Positions 8,328-17,605 of a stretch of DNA of 64,000 nt are shown one piece after another; position 1 is the stretch's first letter; every line of letters starts with the position of its first letter. The translations under genes were made by a program, and so were the position numbers. Under the pieces are notes generated by a model. It saw only the letters and a list, made by a program, of their open reading frames with translations, ran no database searches and was not told the DNA's origin. The stretch is taken from the NCBI RefSeq assembly GCF_900109685.1, contig NZ_FOBB01000002.1, positions 676,085 through 740,084 on the forward strand, read 5' to 3'. The DNA comes from Chitinophaga rupis. Lineage in GTDB: Bacteria > Bacteroidota > Bacteroidia > Chitinophagales > Chitinophagaceae.

Positions 8328-8822
8328 TTAGTTGATCTTCACCAGCTGTTCTTTCGTTTTTTCATCAACATTTTTAATGTCGATAATATCCAGTGTAGCT
8401 ACGCCCTGCGGCTTTAATGTTTTGTAGATCTGTTTCTCTCCGGGACTAACTTTCCACATACCGCCGGTTAAAGGATCTACTATCAGCATACCTATGGCGC
8501 CACCGATCACAATGTTACCAAAATACCAGCCATTCAGTCTGAAATGAATAAGTGCCATCTGGTCCTGGTGCCCGGGTTTAGAGAACTTTACAGTATACTC
8601 CGCCGGGGAGAAGTAACCGGCGCCGGATTTCAGCCGTACCTCCGTTGGTGTGTGGCCGTTAAAGACCTCCTTGCCTTTTTTGTCAGTGATCACTACCTGG
8701 GCATCGTCGGGACTGGAATTTACTACGAAGGTGTGCCGGGAACCTCCAAAAATAGTTGCACAGGAAGAAAGGGTAAGTGCAGCGACAACGGCGCAACAGC
8801 ACATCAAGAGTGCTTTTTTCAT
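8328..8822 (-). CDS. Lipoprotein with a PEGA-like domain
   Basis: The 164-residue protein begins with a lipoprotein leader ending in LSSC (Cys about residue 21), so it is lipid-anchored. The next region (SSPDDAQVVITDKKGKEVFNGHTP, then YTVKFSKPGH) resembles a PEGA-type small beta domain often found in surface proteins. A short hydrophobic, glycine-rich segment (IVIGGAIGMLIVDPLTGGMW) follows. This layout recurs in small outer-membrane lipoproteins of unknown role. It stands alone and ends at a hairpin terminator. Confidence 0.7.
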   Translation of the reverse strand: MKKALLMCCCAVVAALTLSSCATIFGGSRHTFVVNSSPDDAQVVITDKKGKEVFNGHTPTEVRLKSGAGYFSPAEYTVKFSKPGHQDQMALIHFRLNGWYFGNIVIGGAIGMLIVDPLTGGMWKVSPGEKQIYKTLKPQGVATLDIIDIKNVDEKTKEQLVKIN

Positions 8823-8997
8823 GGTAAAGGGATTTGTTTAAGGTTAAATGTTGACAGTAATGATTAACAGTTATAGTTCGACTGCGCCGAAGATAGAATT
8901 CATTTCCCCGTTTAGCAAAACACAAACGTGCTATTTATTTTATATGGTTTGCCGGTACAATGATTGCAAGATCGGATATGTAAAGTGAAATGCCGTC

Positions 8998-10356
8998 TTA
9001 GTTTTTCCGAACGTACCGGTAGATCAGTGTTGCTGCCAGCAGGAGGCTGCAGCAGGAAATCAGTCCGCTGGTGCGGGCAGCCCAGGCAATGTTCCGCGGC
9101 CCGCCGCTGGCCATGGCGCCAAAAACAGCTACGCCAAGCGCACCAGCCGCCTGCCGTATGGTGTTGAGAATAGCAGACGCTGTTCCGCTCCTGCTTTTTT
9201 CCACGCTGGAAAGAATGCCAGTAGTCATGGCCGGTACTGCAATGCCCATGCCCATAGGGATAATCAGAAAGGGGATAAACAATTGCAGGTAAGGTGTGGA
9301 AGAACCAGCCACCTGTAAGCCTGCATAACCGGCTGCCGCCAGCAGCGTACCGCCCAGTAGTGGCAGGCGGATGCCGTAAGCTGCCGTCAACCTGCCGCTG
9401 ATAAAGTTGGAAACAATAAAACCAGCTGTAAGCGGCAGAAAAGCCAGGCCGGCATGTATGGAGGTGTAATGCAGCACGTTTTGCAAGTAAAGGCTCAGTA
9501 CGAACACGGTACCATAATAGGCATTGTTTACAATAACTCCCAACAGCAACAGCACATTAAATACCGGTGTATGAAAGAGATCCAAAGGCAGTATCGGCGA
9601 TTGTGCACGTTTTTCAATATACAGGAACAGCAGCAGCGATAATACACTAAACACCAGCGCGCCAATGACCAGCAAGCGCGGCACGCCTGGTGCATGCCAT
9701 TCAATGATGCCCCCAATAAAAGCAGTAAGGGCCAGCATCCATACCAGCTGGCCGGTAAGATCCATTCCCCTGTGTGGATGTAATTCACCATCCTCTATTT
9801 TGGCAGCCAGCAGCACACCTGCCAGGCAAATGGGAATGTTCACGAAAAAGATCATGCGCCAACTGCTGATGTGCAGGAAAAGCCCGCCGAGTATAGGCCC
9901 TGCAGCAATGGAAATACCACCGGCCATGGTCCATAATGCTACGGCGCGTGCACGTTCATCGGGTTTATGTGCGAATGCCTGGTTGAGAATAGAAAGCGAG
10001 CTGGGTATCATAGTAGCAGCGGCTATGCCCTGTAATGCACGGAAAGCGATAAGACTGCCAATGCTCCATGCAAATCCGCAGCCGGTGGATGCGATGCCGA
10101 AAAGCAGTAATCCAAGCTGGAAAATTCGTTTGGAACCCAGGCGGTCACTCATACCGCCTGCCGACAACATAAGCGCGGCGAATGCAACGGTATAGGCATC
10201 CGCTACCCATTGCAGCGCACTGATGCCGGCCCCAAAAGCTTTTGCCATTGCGGGCAGGGCAATATTTACAATAGATACATCCAGCTGGGATACTACAAAT
10301 GCAAGGCTGGTAGTACTTACAATATATCCGAACGAAAGGTGCTGATTCCGCTGCAT
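8998..10356 (-). CDS. MFS drug:H+ antiporter, DHA2 (EmrB/QacA) type
   Basis: The 452 residues are almost entirely hydrophobic, with an estimated 12-14 TM helices. The first helix carries the DHA2 motif LDVSIVNIALPAM, motif A appears as GGMSDRLGSKR, and motif C-like glycine-rich sequence follows (AGGISIAAGPILGGLF). These proteins export hydrophobic drugs or other toxic compounds in exchange for protons. No MFP or TolC partner and no regulator is adjacent. It is transcribed alone on the minus strand. Confidence 0.9.
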   Translation of the reverse strand: MQRNQHLSFGYIVSTTSLAFVVSQLDVSIVNIALPAMAKAFGAGISALQWVADAYTVAFAALMLSAGGMSDRLGSKRIFQLGLLLFGIASTGCGFAWSIGSLIAFRALQGIAAATMIPSSLSILNQAFAHKPDERARAVALWTMAGGISIAAGPILGGLFLHISSWRMIFFVNIPICLAGVLLAAKIEDGELHPHRGMDLTGQLVWMLALTAFIGGIIEWHAPGVPRLLVIGALVFSVLSLLLFLYIEKRAQSPILPLDLFHTPVFNVLLLLGVIVNNAYYGTVFVLSLYLQNVLHYTSIHAGLAFLPLTAGFIVSNFISGRLTAAYGIRLPLLGGTLLAAAGYAGLQVAGSSTPYLQLFIPFLIIPMGMGIAVPAMTTGILSSVEKSRSGTASAILNTIRQAAGALGVAVFGAMASGGPRNIAWAARTSGLISCCSLLLAATLIYRYVRKN

Positions 10357-10446
10357 ATCCTTTTAAGTTTTATCTCTGCGATCATAATATACAAAATTGA
10401 TGATCCGGCAGCTAAACTATTTTGCTGTTTCTTTACATGATAATAA

Positions 10447-10483
10447 AAAAGGCTAACCTGCAACCAGCGCAGGTTAGCCTTTT
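10447..10483. terminator. Hairpin terminator of the DUF4082/beta-helix lipoprotein gene
   Basis: A perfect 15-bp stem (10447-10461 with 10469-10483) has a 7-nt loop and is flanked by A/T runs on both sides. On the minus strand, where the gene ends at 10517, the stem is followed by TTTATTA. It should stop minus-strand transcription before the MFS gene. Confidence 0.8.
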
Positions 10484-10516
10484 ACGATCTTATTCCTTTA
10501 CGTATACTGCTTCCCG

Positions 10517-12331
10517 TTAGAACTCCGTTGCAGAGGTAGCATTGTCAGGCCAAAGGAACTCACTGGCATGAGGGCCATCTGCCCATTGGTTGTTTTTCCA
10601 GTGGTTTCCATTGCCACTGTTTTTATTATAGTCCGGGATAGACTGGCTGGGATTATGATATACCGCATTGGTATAGTCCGCATCCTCTGCGGCGTCGCTC
10701 CATACCCAGCGGTTACCGGTAACGGTCATATTGGTGACCGGCACGGCCAGTGGTGCATGCAGGGCTATACCATAGGCATTCAGTATAAAATAATTGTCGT
10801 TCACCATTACGTGATCATAGCCGTCGAAACCGTCCTGTGCACCATCCGAATACATGCCTATCAGACCGGAAAGACCATAGGGCGCTGTGTGCGGCGGGTT
10901 AAACTCCAGGTGGTTGCGGGAAAAGTTCAGGTAACGCTGTCCGCCCCAGGTCTGGATCCCGTCAATATGTTCTGTGCCAACCGTATCCGGATCGGGAGTG
11001 ATCCAGGATTCCGTTACAGTGATATTATTTGCATACACGTTCTCCAGGCCACTATGCGGGAAATAACAACGGTACACAATAGATGCTGCGGGTTGCCGCC
11101 TGTCTTTAAGTCCGCCTGTATCAAATTCGCTCAGCTGGCAGAACAGGGCCGCTGCACCGCCGCCGTTACCGGCAGGATGATTAACAAGAACAGCTCCTTT
11201 ACAGCCCCGCAGCACCAGCCATCCGCTGGTAACGGTAATGCGTGAACTGATATTGGCGCCCTGCAGCACTACTGTGCCGGCCGGGAACCAGTAACCATCA
11301 ATAGTTTCTCCGCCGGCGCCAACTGTACGCGCTGCGCTGCCCCAGCCGCTTAGCGCTGTGCCGCTGAAGGTGCCGCCAGGTACGGTGATAAAGGTGCTGA
11401 TGCTAATACCCCGTGGCCCTACTATAGCCGTGGTAAGCTGGGAGCCATGTGTGATGCCGCTGGTGTTCAGGGTTGTAAAATCTGCCAGGTTACTGGCAGC
11501 AGAGCGGTTGCCAAATGCGTCCCTGGCTTTTACGTAAAAGCTGTAAAGCCCTGCTGTGTTTAAATGAGAGACGGCTATAGTGGTGCCCTGTGTGGTGTCA
11601 ATAAGCGTACCGTTACGGTATATTTCATAAGCGGTAACGCCTATATTATCTGTAGCGGCAGACCAGCTTAACGTGGCGCTGTTAGCGGTAATATTGGAGG
11701 CGCTGAGATTGGCCGGTGCAGTAGGGGGCGCCGGATCATCCTGCCCGGGTACAAATTCAATATCCCGGAAGTAATTGGTGTTGTCGTACGTGCTGGCCGG
11801 GAAACCGCCGGTGGTGTAGTTATACCGGCCGTTATTACCGGCAATGCTGCTCAGCGGGCCGTTGGTGATAACAGTGGCCAGGCCCTGCGTGGTGGCTGCA
11901 TAATGGCTTAGGGCATTTACCGCAATAATATACACGGTATCTGCGCTGATAGGATAGGGGGTATCCAGCGTAACTGTTTGCCAGCCGGTATCTGTTTCCG
12001 CAGAGAAAACAGCTGTTTTCAGAAGCCTGCCATTGGCAGACCATAAGCGCCCGGTATGTGTGCCTGTTTCCCCGGCTACTTTATAATACCTGAATTTGGT
12101 AATAGTGCCGGATGAAGATGCTTTGAACTGCATACCCAGCTCCACCGGTCCGTCAGCAACAGGAGGGAGTGTGGGCCGTTCTGTGGTCAGCACCGTATAG
12201 GCGCCGGTGCTGATCATAGCAGAAATCTCTTTTTTTTGTGGGAGTAGATCTCTTTTACAGGAGGTCAGCCATGACCCCATCAATGTGACAGCAATAAGTA
12301 CAGTGCTACAGGTACGATGGTTTTTCTTCAT
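10517..12331 (-). CDS. Lipoprotein with DUF4082, fibronectin type III and beta-helix regions
   Basis: A 604-residue surface-type protein. The leader ends in LTSC (Cys about 25). Residues about 42-195 match a DUF4082-like beta-sandwich (ELGMQFKASSSGTITKFRYYK, then DTGWQTVTLD), seen in secreted carbohydrate-related proteins. Residues about 200-290 form one FN3 module (APANLSASNITANSATLSWSA). From about 300 the chain looks like a right-handed parallel beta-helix (HGSQLTTAIVGPRGI, then VVLQGANISSR, TESWITPDP and VTNMTVTGNRWVW), as in pectate-lyase-like proteins. It could bind or cleave a polysaccharide, but no catalytic residues can be assigned. It is transcribed alone. Confidence 0.75.
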   Translation of the reverse strand: MKKNHRTCSTVLIAVTLMGSWLTSCKRDLLPQKKEISAMISTGAYTVLTTERPTLPPVADGPVELGMQFKASSSGTITKFRYYKVAGETGTHTGRLWSANGRLLKTAVFSAETDTGWQTVTLDTPYPISADTVYIIAVNALSHYAATTQGLATVITNGPLSSIAGNNGRYNYTTGGFPASTYDNTNYFRDIEFVPGQDDPAPPTAPANLSASNITANSATLSWSAATDNIGVTAYEIYRNGTLIDTTQGTTIAVSHLNTAGLYSFYVKARDAFGNRSAASNLADFTTLNTSGITHGSQLTTAIVGPRGISISTFITVPGGTFSGTALSGWGSAARTVGAGGETIDGYWFPAGTVVLQGANISSRITVTSGWLVLRGCKGAVLVNHPAGNGGGAAALFCQLSEFDTGGLKDRRQPAASIVYRCYFPHSGLENVYANNITVTESWITPDPDTVGTEHIDGIQTWGGQRYLNFSRNHLEFNPPHTAPYGLSGLIGMYSDGAQDGFDGYDHVMVNDNYFILNAYGIALHAPLAVPVTNMTVTGNRWVWSDAAEDADYTNAVYHNPSQSIPDYNKNSGNGNHWKNNQWADGPHASEFLWPDNATSATEF

Positions 12332-12457
12332 AGGATACGGGTTTGGTTATTTCAGCTAAAAATATATATATTGTATATAACGGTTACCCCTCATCGTTTT
12401 TTATACGCAACACAAAATTATTTCTTGCTGTACACCTTTGTGGCAACAACATAAAGC

Positions 12458-12907
12458 TCACTTAGTAGGCGCTCTGAAAACGCCTTCTCCCGTAGTAAAA
12501 TAGGAAAGCAGGCTGGTGTTGATCCAATGGGTCCAGCCAGGCGCACAATCCTTGTAGCATTCAACCTCCGGCGTAAGGCCTTCGTGTGTGAACTGCAGCG
12601 TTGTGATGCCGTTATGTTCATTGAGATCAAAAATCAGGCGGGTGTTAGCCCACTCTTTTTTATCAGCATACCAGGGCATATTGCAATCTGTAATTAACCA
12701 AACAATTCTTTTACCAGGGATCAGTTCCGTTACGGTAAAGTTGAAGAAAGACTCTCCGCCCATTTTTATAGTAAATGTATCATTGGGTTTTTCCGCGCTT
12801 CCGGAAAAGGCCACTCCCCACCATGCCGGTACATTACTGATCTTTTTGATTGCTTCAGCTGCGCTGATGTTTGCAGACAGGCTGCAGTTAAAATCATTGT
12901 TTCCCAT
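12458..12907 (-). CDS. SRPBCC (START-like / AHSA1-type) protein
   Basis: A 149-residue member of the SRPBCC superfamily, which forms a deep hydrophobic ligand pocket. The visible elements are the N-terminal strand and helix (NDFNCSLSANISAAEAIKKI), the WWG turn, the FTVTELIPGKRIVWLI strand pair and the C-terminal helix (GWTHWINTSLLSYFTTGEG). The ligand is unknown. It lies 61 bases downstream of an AraC-type regulator on the same strand, so the two may be co-transcribed. Confidence 0.85.
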   Translation of the reverse strand: MGNNDFNCSLSANISAAEAIKKISNVPAWWGVAFSGSAEKPNDTFTIKMGGESFFNFTVTELIPGKRIVWLITDCNMPWYADKKEWANTRLIFDLNEHNGITTLQFTHEGLTPEVECYKDCAPGWTHWINTSLLSYFTTGEGVFRAPTK

Positions 12908-12968
12908 TTTATTTGCTTTTCAGGCAAAAATAGGTTGGGGGCAGCCCGAAGTATTGTACGAATCGGAA

Positions 12969-13799
12969 CTAGCTCGTATAATGTTTGGTAGCCAGCTCGT
13001 TCAGGCTGTTTTGAAGGTCGGTTGGGCTGAAGCCGGTGAACCGTTTAAATGCCCGGAGGAAATGGGATTGGTCGTAGTAATAATGGTAAATAGATCCTTT
13101 TAAGCTTTCCAGTTTGCCGCTGGTTGAATAAACCTGGTAAAATTGTTTGAACCGGACTATTTCGGCAAGGTTCTTAGCTCCTGTGCCCAGATGTTCTGAA
13201 AATTTTCTGTGAAGCCATCGTGCGCTGTAGCCGGTTTCCTTTTCCAGCTGTGCCACGCTAACCATACCTTTGGAGTCAGCTATACGATCAATGCAGTAAT
13301 CGTATATCGGGTCGGGAACCGCTTGTTCCAGCCGTTTGATCAGCATCTTTTGGAGGAGCTGCAGTTTGTGATCCATAGTGCCTGCTTCGGCAAGCTGCTG
13401 CTGAAGCGCTTCTGCAGGGTTACCCACCAGGTCTGCCATCTCCACAATTTGATTTTTAACCTCAGCATACGATAAATGAAAAAAGCGATAAGCTCCAAGC
13501 GGGTTAAATTCAATGACGATGGTGCCGGTCTGTTTATCTTCCTGCGGGTCAAGTATGACAGGAACATCGATCAGACCTGTTAAGCTTAGCTTATTTTCAC
13601 TTTGAATGAAGCTCCTGTCTGCCACACGGGCCGCAATCCCATTACGGCAGGTAAGCGTTAGTTTGAGATTCGCGTTTGGTACGATCAGTTTTTTATCCTG
13701 ATCCGGAAGGCGGCCACTGCTTTCAAACACATATATTTTCGCAATGTATGGGCTTAATAACGGATGCGGTGTGACGGGACGGAATTGAAACGCTGTCAT
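12969..13799 (-). CDS. AraC family transcriptional regulator
   Basis: A 276-residue regulator. The N-terminal half (PHPLLSPYIAKIYVFES, then IVIEFNPLGAYRFF) resembles the DUF6597-type sensor domain common in Bacteroidota AraC proteins. The C-terminal 100 residues hold the two HTH motifs (VSVAQLEKETGYSARWLHRKF and DQSHFLRAFKRFTGFSPTDL). It is divergent from the VOC gene at 14100 and upstream of the SRPBCC gene, which is a plausible target. The inducer is unknown. Confidence 0.9.
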   Translation of the reverse strand: MTAFQFRPVTPHPLLSPYIAKIYVFESSGRLPDQDKKLIVPNANLKLTLTCRNGIAARVADRSFIQSENKLSLTGLIDVPVILDPQEDKQTGTIVIEFNPLGAYRFFHLSYAEVKNQIVEMADLVGNPAEALQQQLAEAGTMDHKLQLLQKMLIKRLEQAVPDPIYDYCIDRIADSKGMVSVAQLEKETGYSARWLHRKFSEHLGTGAKNLAEIVRFKQFYQVYSTSGKLESLKGSIYHYYYDQSHFLRAFKRFTGFSPTDLQNSLNELATKHYTS

Positions 13800-14099
13800 A
13801 ACTTCACGAGGTATTACTGCTCTTTAAAGATAATACTAAATCCGCGCTATCATGCCTGCATTGTCTGAATTATGATAATGACGGAAACAGCCCCGGAAAA
13901 TTACGCAAATAGCCACCCTCTTTGACGAGCCTGTGGACTATCTTTGAATCTGATCCCGGAACGCTAACGGGCATTTTAAAAGGATCCGGATCTTTAAAAA
14001 TTGCCTGGCCCGTTCATGGGATCGTGAATGAAATCAGGGAGATAACAAGCAATTCAACTTGTCAAAAAGAAAAGCTATTAAACATAAAACCTTTAGTTT
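13800..14099. other. Intergenic region between AraC and VOC genes
   Basis: A 300-base divergent region. A short open frame on the plus strand here has no recognisable motif and overlaps the VOC start out of frame, so I do not call it. No convincing promoter, operator or hairpin was found. Confidence 0.4.
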
Positions 14100-14486
14100 A
14101 TGAACACAAAAAAAATATGGGCCAATTTCAGCGTGCAGAATTTAGAACGAACCACTAAATTCTATAAACAGATCGGATTTAAACATAACGGGGATTCGGA
14201 GCAGCTGACCAGCTTCTTCTTTGGCGAGGAGAACTTTATCATCCATTTCTTTCTGAAGGATGCACTTGAACCCGGCATGAAGGGGCCGATTATTGATACA
14301 AAAGCCGGGAATGAAATTATTTTTACCCTTTCTGCAGACAGTAAGGAAACGGTTAATAATTGGGAAAAAGAGGTGCAGCAAGCCGGGGGAACAATCGTTT
14401 CCAGGCCGGAAGAGTTTGGAAAGGGTTATTATGGTTTCGTATTTGCGGATCCTGATGGTCACCGGTTCAATGTGTTTTATATGTAG
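14100..14486 (+). CDS. VOC family (glyoxalase/bleomycin-resistance fold) protein
   Basis: At 128 residues this is a single VOC unit of two beta-alpha-beta-beta-beta modules. The first is WANFSVQNLERTTKFYKQIGF and the second closes with YYGFVFADPDGHRFNVFYM. The fold binds a metal or sequesters small electrophilic ligands; subfamilies include glyoxalase I and antibiotic-binding proteins, and none can be chosen here. A second, unrelated VOC gene follows 62 bases downstream. Confidence 0.88.
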   Translation: MNTKKIWANFSVQNLERTTKFYKQIGFKHNGDSEQLTSFFFGEENFIIHFFLKDALEPGMKGPIIDTKAGNEIIFTLSADSKETVNNWEKEVQQAGGTIVSRPEEFGKGYYGFVFADPDGHRFNVFYM

Positions 14487-14548
14487 GATCGCTATTGTCC
14501 TGAGGGTGCTGTTGAGGCACCCGGCTACTAACCTAACAGCAAACAAAT

Positions 14549-15058
14549 ATGAGCAGTATTAACAACACGATCGCCGGGCTCGAACTCGCACAGATCGGCT
14601 GGGTGGTTCCGGATATTCACGCCGCCGTAAAGTTCCTTTCGAACGCCCTGGGGATCGCCGGCTTTCCCGAACCGGAACATATCCGCGCACAGGACCTGGA
14701 TATGACCTATTATGGCAAAGCAGTAGCCGGTGACTGGCTAACCACTCAGACTTATAACGGTGGTACCTTCATTGAACTTATTCAACCTCTTTCCGGCCAA
14801 AGCATGTTCCATGACTACCTCGAAAAATATCCTGCAGGCGGTACACAGCATCTTGCATTCCGTATGCCGGTTAGCGATTTTGACCGGGTCACCGGCGATC
14901 TGCGTGAACAGGGTTATGCGGTGATGAGTGAAGTGGATCACCCCATTGCACGAATGGCTTTCTTTGATACCTACCAAACGCTGGGCGTTGCCACTGAGAT
15001 TATGGGCATCACGCCGGAAGGATGGATCGCCATTAAGCAAATGGAGAAGGCCAGGTGA
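14549..15058 (+). CDS. VOC family protein, epimerase/dioxygenase-like
   Basis: This 169-residue protein has the layout of the larger VOC members such as methylmalonyl-CoA epimerase-like proteins: LAQIGWVVPDIHAAVKFLSNALG, then FIELIQPLSG, then GTQHLAFRMPVSDFD. Candidate metal ligands are a Gln/His in the first module, the His in QHLAF and a Glu in ATEIMG. The reaction cannot be assigned. It ends about 180 bases before a strong terminator. Confidence 0.82.
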   Translation: MSSINNTIAGLELAQIGWVVPDIHAAVKFLSNALGIAGFPEPEHIRAQDLDMTYYGKAVAGDWLTTQTYNGGTFIELIQPLSGQSMFHDYLEKYPAGGTQHLAFRMPVSDFDRVTGDLREQGYAVMSEVDHPIARMAFFDTYQTLGVATEIMGITPEGWIAIKQMEKAR

Positions 15059-15240
15059 GGGGAAGCTTTGCAGGCAGAGGTATTCATAACGTTTGAATTT
15101 GTAAACTGTCTGTTTCCCGATATCTTTTTTGGGTTGCCTGCCATGGGTGATGGGACAACCGAATAGCCCGAACGCTTCCGGTTCATCGAAGCTAACCATC
15201 CCCGGCAGTTTCGGCGCGAATGACGGTGAAGTAGGCCTTC

Positions 15241-15275
15241 AAGCCGCATAATCATTTGATTATGCGGCTTTTTTA
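15241..15275 (+). terminator. Intrinsic terminator upstream of the Ter operon
   Basis: A perfect 14-bp inverted repeat (15241-15254 with 15257-15270) has a very short loop and a following TTTT run. It insulates the VOC genes from the Ter operon. Confidence 0.85.
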
Positions 15276-15370
15276 TTACTCCTCAATACCCAATACCAGG
15301 CTACTGAAAAATTAATGCTGCACCAGCAACCGTTTACGGGTTCCCGGAAAATAGCCTCAAACAGCAACGC

Positions 15371-15378
15371 TATTTTTG
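15371..15378 (+). promoter_or_regulatory. Possible -7 element of the Ter operon
   Basis: TATTTTTG matches TAnnTTTG exactly, about 77 bases before the first Ter start codon. No TTG was seen at the expected -33 distance, so the call is tentative. Confidence 0.35.
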
Positions 15379-15454
15379 AAACCGTAATGTTATCGTAACC
15401 AGTTACAGGCAATACGGTGATAAAAAGCAACCAACATAAAACTCAATAATAACT

Positions 15455-16114
15455 ATGGCAGTCAACATTCAAAAAATCACCCTGGAAAAAACAGGTGACT
15501 CGCATGTTATCGATCTCTCCAAAAAAATGGACAGTCTCACGCAGGAAATCAATATCAACCTGAACTGGTCTAAAGTAATCAAAAAGGGCCTGTTCGGTAG
15601 CATCTTAGGCGGGAGCGCTGACGTTGACCTGGACCTGGGCTGCTTCTATGAACTGAACAGCGGAGAAAAAAATGTAATTGATGGTCTGCAATTCGCCAAA
15701 GGCCAGGGTGGCCCCAAAGACAAACATACCCGGCAGGGGAGGTACACCGCCGCTCCGTGGATATGGCACACCGGCGACGATAGAGGCGCAGCTGCCGGAT
15801 CAGGAGAAAATATTATTGTGAATCCCCAGGGGATGCATGATCTGAAACGCATCATCATCTATTGCTTTATTTATAACGGCGTAGCCAATTGGCAGCAAAC
15901 TAACGCGGTTGTAACGGTTAACGTACCGGGTGTAGCCGACATTGAAGTACAAATGGGAAAACAGGCCAGCTTTCATAATTTCTGCGCCATTGCAGAGATC
16001 CAGTTTTCCGGCAATACCATCAACGTAAAAAAGCTGGTCACCTTTCATAGCGGCCATGGCGAATGCGACAAAACATATAAATGGGGATTAAAATGGGGAG
16101 CAGGCTCCAAGTAA
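15455..16114 (+). CDS. TerD-fold protein, TerA-like
   Basis: First gene of the Ter operon, 219 residues. The sequence follows the TerD/TerA beta-sandwich pattern: an N-terminal ITLEKTGDSHVIDLS strand, INLNWSK, ADVDLDLGCFYEL (the DLDLG calcium-site region) and a late RIIIYCFIYNGVANW stretch. TerD-fold domains bind Ca2+ and occur in resistance to tellurite, phage and other stress. The spacing of the DLDLG block and the long GSGENIIVN insert are more like TerA than TerD. The HAD gene starts 3 bases after its stop, so translation is probably coupled. Confidence 0.85.
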   Translation: MAVNIQKITLEKTGDSHVIDLSKKMDSLTQEININLNWSKVIKKGLFGSILGGSADVDLDLGCFYELNSGEKNVIDGLQFAKGQGGPKDKHTRQGRYTAAPWIWHTGDDRGAAAGSGENIIVNPQGMHDLKRIIIYCFIYNGVANWQQTNAVVTVNVPGVADIEVQMGKQASFHNFCAIAEIQFSGNTINVKKLVTFHSGHGECDKTYKWGLKWGAGSK

Positions 16115-16117
16115 TCC

Positions 16118-16774
16118 ATGAAGATCCCTGCCTCCTGTTGTCATTTTTCGTTCGATTTATGGTTAACGCTCATCCGTTCTAACCCGGCATTTAAAGCTAA
16201 GAGAAATGCATTGTTCAAATCGTTCTTTGCGATCGGCAAGCCGCTTGAAGAAGTAGCCCGGGTAATACGGCATCACGACATACTGGCTAACAAGATCAGT
16301 GAAATTACCGGGCAGCACATCCATGCCGAACGGATATACTGTCAGGTGCTGCATGAATTAAAAGTAAATGTGAATGAGCTTTCCCGTCAGGAGATAGTCA
16401 ATTTCCAGGCAGCGGCAGACCAGCTGTTCATGCATTACAAACCTGTACTCATTAACAGCAGCATCCGCAGCTGTTTCCAGGCTATAAAAGCAGCGGGAAA
16501 AACCATCAGCATCCTAAGCAATACTGCTTTCATTAATGGTGTAATACTAAGGAAGCTGCTCGATCACTACGAATTGTCAGCACTCATTTCATTCCAGCTG
16601 TACTCCGATGAAACAGGATTTTCCAAACCCGCCGCCGGCGCCTTTGATCTGGTATTCCGGCATGCAACCGCCATCCGTCCGCTGAATAAAACAGACATCC
16701 TGCATATCGGCGATAATCCGGCGGCAGATTACCAGGGCGCCATCAATTATGGATTCAAGGCCATGTTAATATAA
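16118..16774 (+). CDS. HAD superfamily protein with an altered motif I (Ter-associated)
   Basis: A 218-residue HAD-fold protein. Motif I is FDLWLTL: the nucleophile Asp13 is present but the usual second Asp (DxD) is Trp15. Motif II is ISILSNT, motif III has the Lys in FSKPAAGAFD, and motif IV is LHIGDNPAADYQGA. A helical cap (about residues 25-105) separates motifs I and II. Loss of the general-acid Asp is unusual for a phosphatase and is also seen in dehalogenase-type HADs, so the reaction is uncertain. HAD genes beside a phosphoribosyltransferase are known in Ter clusters, where a nucleotide-like product has been proposed. Confidence 0.85.
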   Translation: MKIPASCCHFSFDLWLTLIRSNPAFKAKRNALFKSFFAIGKPLEEVARVIRHHDILANKISEITGQHIHAERIYCQVLHELKVNVNELSRQEIVNFQAAADQLFMHYKPVLINSSIRSCFQAIKAAGKTISILSNTAFINGVILRKLLDHYELSALISFQLYSDETGFSKPAAGAFDLVFRHATAIRPLNKTDILHIGDNPAADYQGAINYGFKAMLI

Positions 16775-16780
16775 CAAACT

Positions 16781-17605
16781 ATGAACCTGAGATATAGTCT
16801 TCACAAAATTGACAACGGATACGATCCCCCATTCTCAGCGCTGGAGTACAGCCGCTTTAAATTCGGACAAACATGTTATGCGGAAAAATTTGCCAGGGAA
16901 TTATTTGATGGCTTTATCGCAGAACATGCTGATCTTATCCTTGCGCACGAAGAGGTGGTGCTGCTTCCAAGTCCCTACTACGCTATTCCCACTGCCTCCA
17001 ATTTTCTCTGTGTCTTTTTCAAAAAGCAGCTCAACGATTTCCTGTTCAGGCATCAGCGGTCCGCATGTAATGAAAGCAAAATATACCGGCACCAGACCTA
17101 TGTGGAAGATTACGGGAATATGGACTACGAACAACGTGTACGGCTAATCTCTAATGATACGTATTATCTTGACCGGAACCTTATCTCCGGTAAACTCTGC
17201 ATTTTCCTGGATGATATAAAGATCACCGGCAGCCATGAACATACGGTCAGCAGGATCCTGAACCGGTATCAGGTGAACGGGCAATTCATCTTCCTCTATT
17301 TTGCGGAGCTGGTAAATACCTCCGTTCATCCCAGCATAGAGAATTTTTATAACTACTTCGATGTAAAAGCGGCACGAGATATTATCCGCATTATGAACAG
17401 TGCAAGCTTCTGCTTCAATACGCGCCTGGTGAAGTATATACTGCTGCTGGACAACCCGGCATTTACAGAAGTAATTACCAATATCAGCAGGAAAAAACGT
17501 AGCGAATTATTGCACCTCGCTATCAGCAATAATTATCACCAGATAAAAAATTACCAGGAGAACATTTTAAAACTAAAAACTGAAAAATCATGTCAATTAA
17601 CCTGA
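16781..17605 (+). CDS. Phosphoribosyltransferase-like protein of the Ter operon
   Basis: This 274-residue protein has a type I phosphoribosyltransferase signature, CIFLDDIKITGS, with the PRPP-binding acidic pair Asp144/Asp145 and Thr149-Gly150. An upstream VVLLPSPYYAIPTAS segment and a following IFLYFAEL strand fit the PRTase core. The N-terminal LRYSLHKIDNGYDPPFSALEYSRFKFG block and C-terminal tail (RSELLHLAISNNY) are specific to a subfamily I know from Ter clusters. The base it might attach is unknown. Its 3' end overlaps the terD start by 16 bases. Confidence 0.8.
   Translation: MNLRYSLHKIDNGYDPPFSALEYSRFKFGQTCYAEKFARELFDGFIAEHADLILAHEEVVLLPSPYYAIPTASNFLCVFFKKQLNDFLFRHQRSACNESKIYRHQTYVEDYGNMDYEQRVRLISNDTYYLDRNLISGKLCIFLDDIKITGSHEHTVSRILNRYQVNGQFIFLYFAELVNTSVHPSIENFYNYFDVKAARDIIRIMNSASFCFNTRLVKYILLLDNPAFTEVITNISRKKRSELLHLAISNNYHQIKNYQENILKLKTEKSCQLT

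Larger units (their letters stand above)
15059..15454. other. Intergenic region ahead of the Ter operon
   Basis: A 396-base gap. It contains the terminator at 15241 and, after it, about 180 bases that must carry the Ter operon promoter. The stretch before the terminator (15059-15240) shows no coding sequence that I can support. Confidence 0.5.

Noticed and set aside
13922..14158. A 78-codon plus-strand open frame overlapping the VOC gene start
   Set aside because: No homology-like motif, and it overlaps the well-supported VOC gene in another frame.
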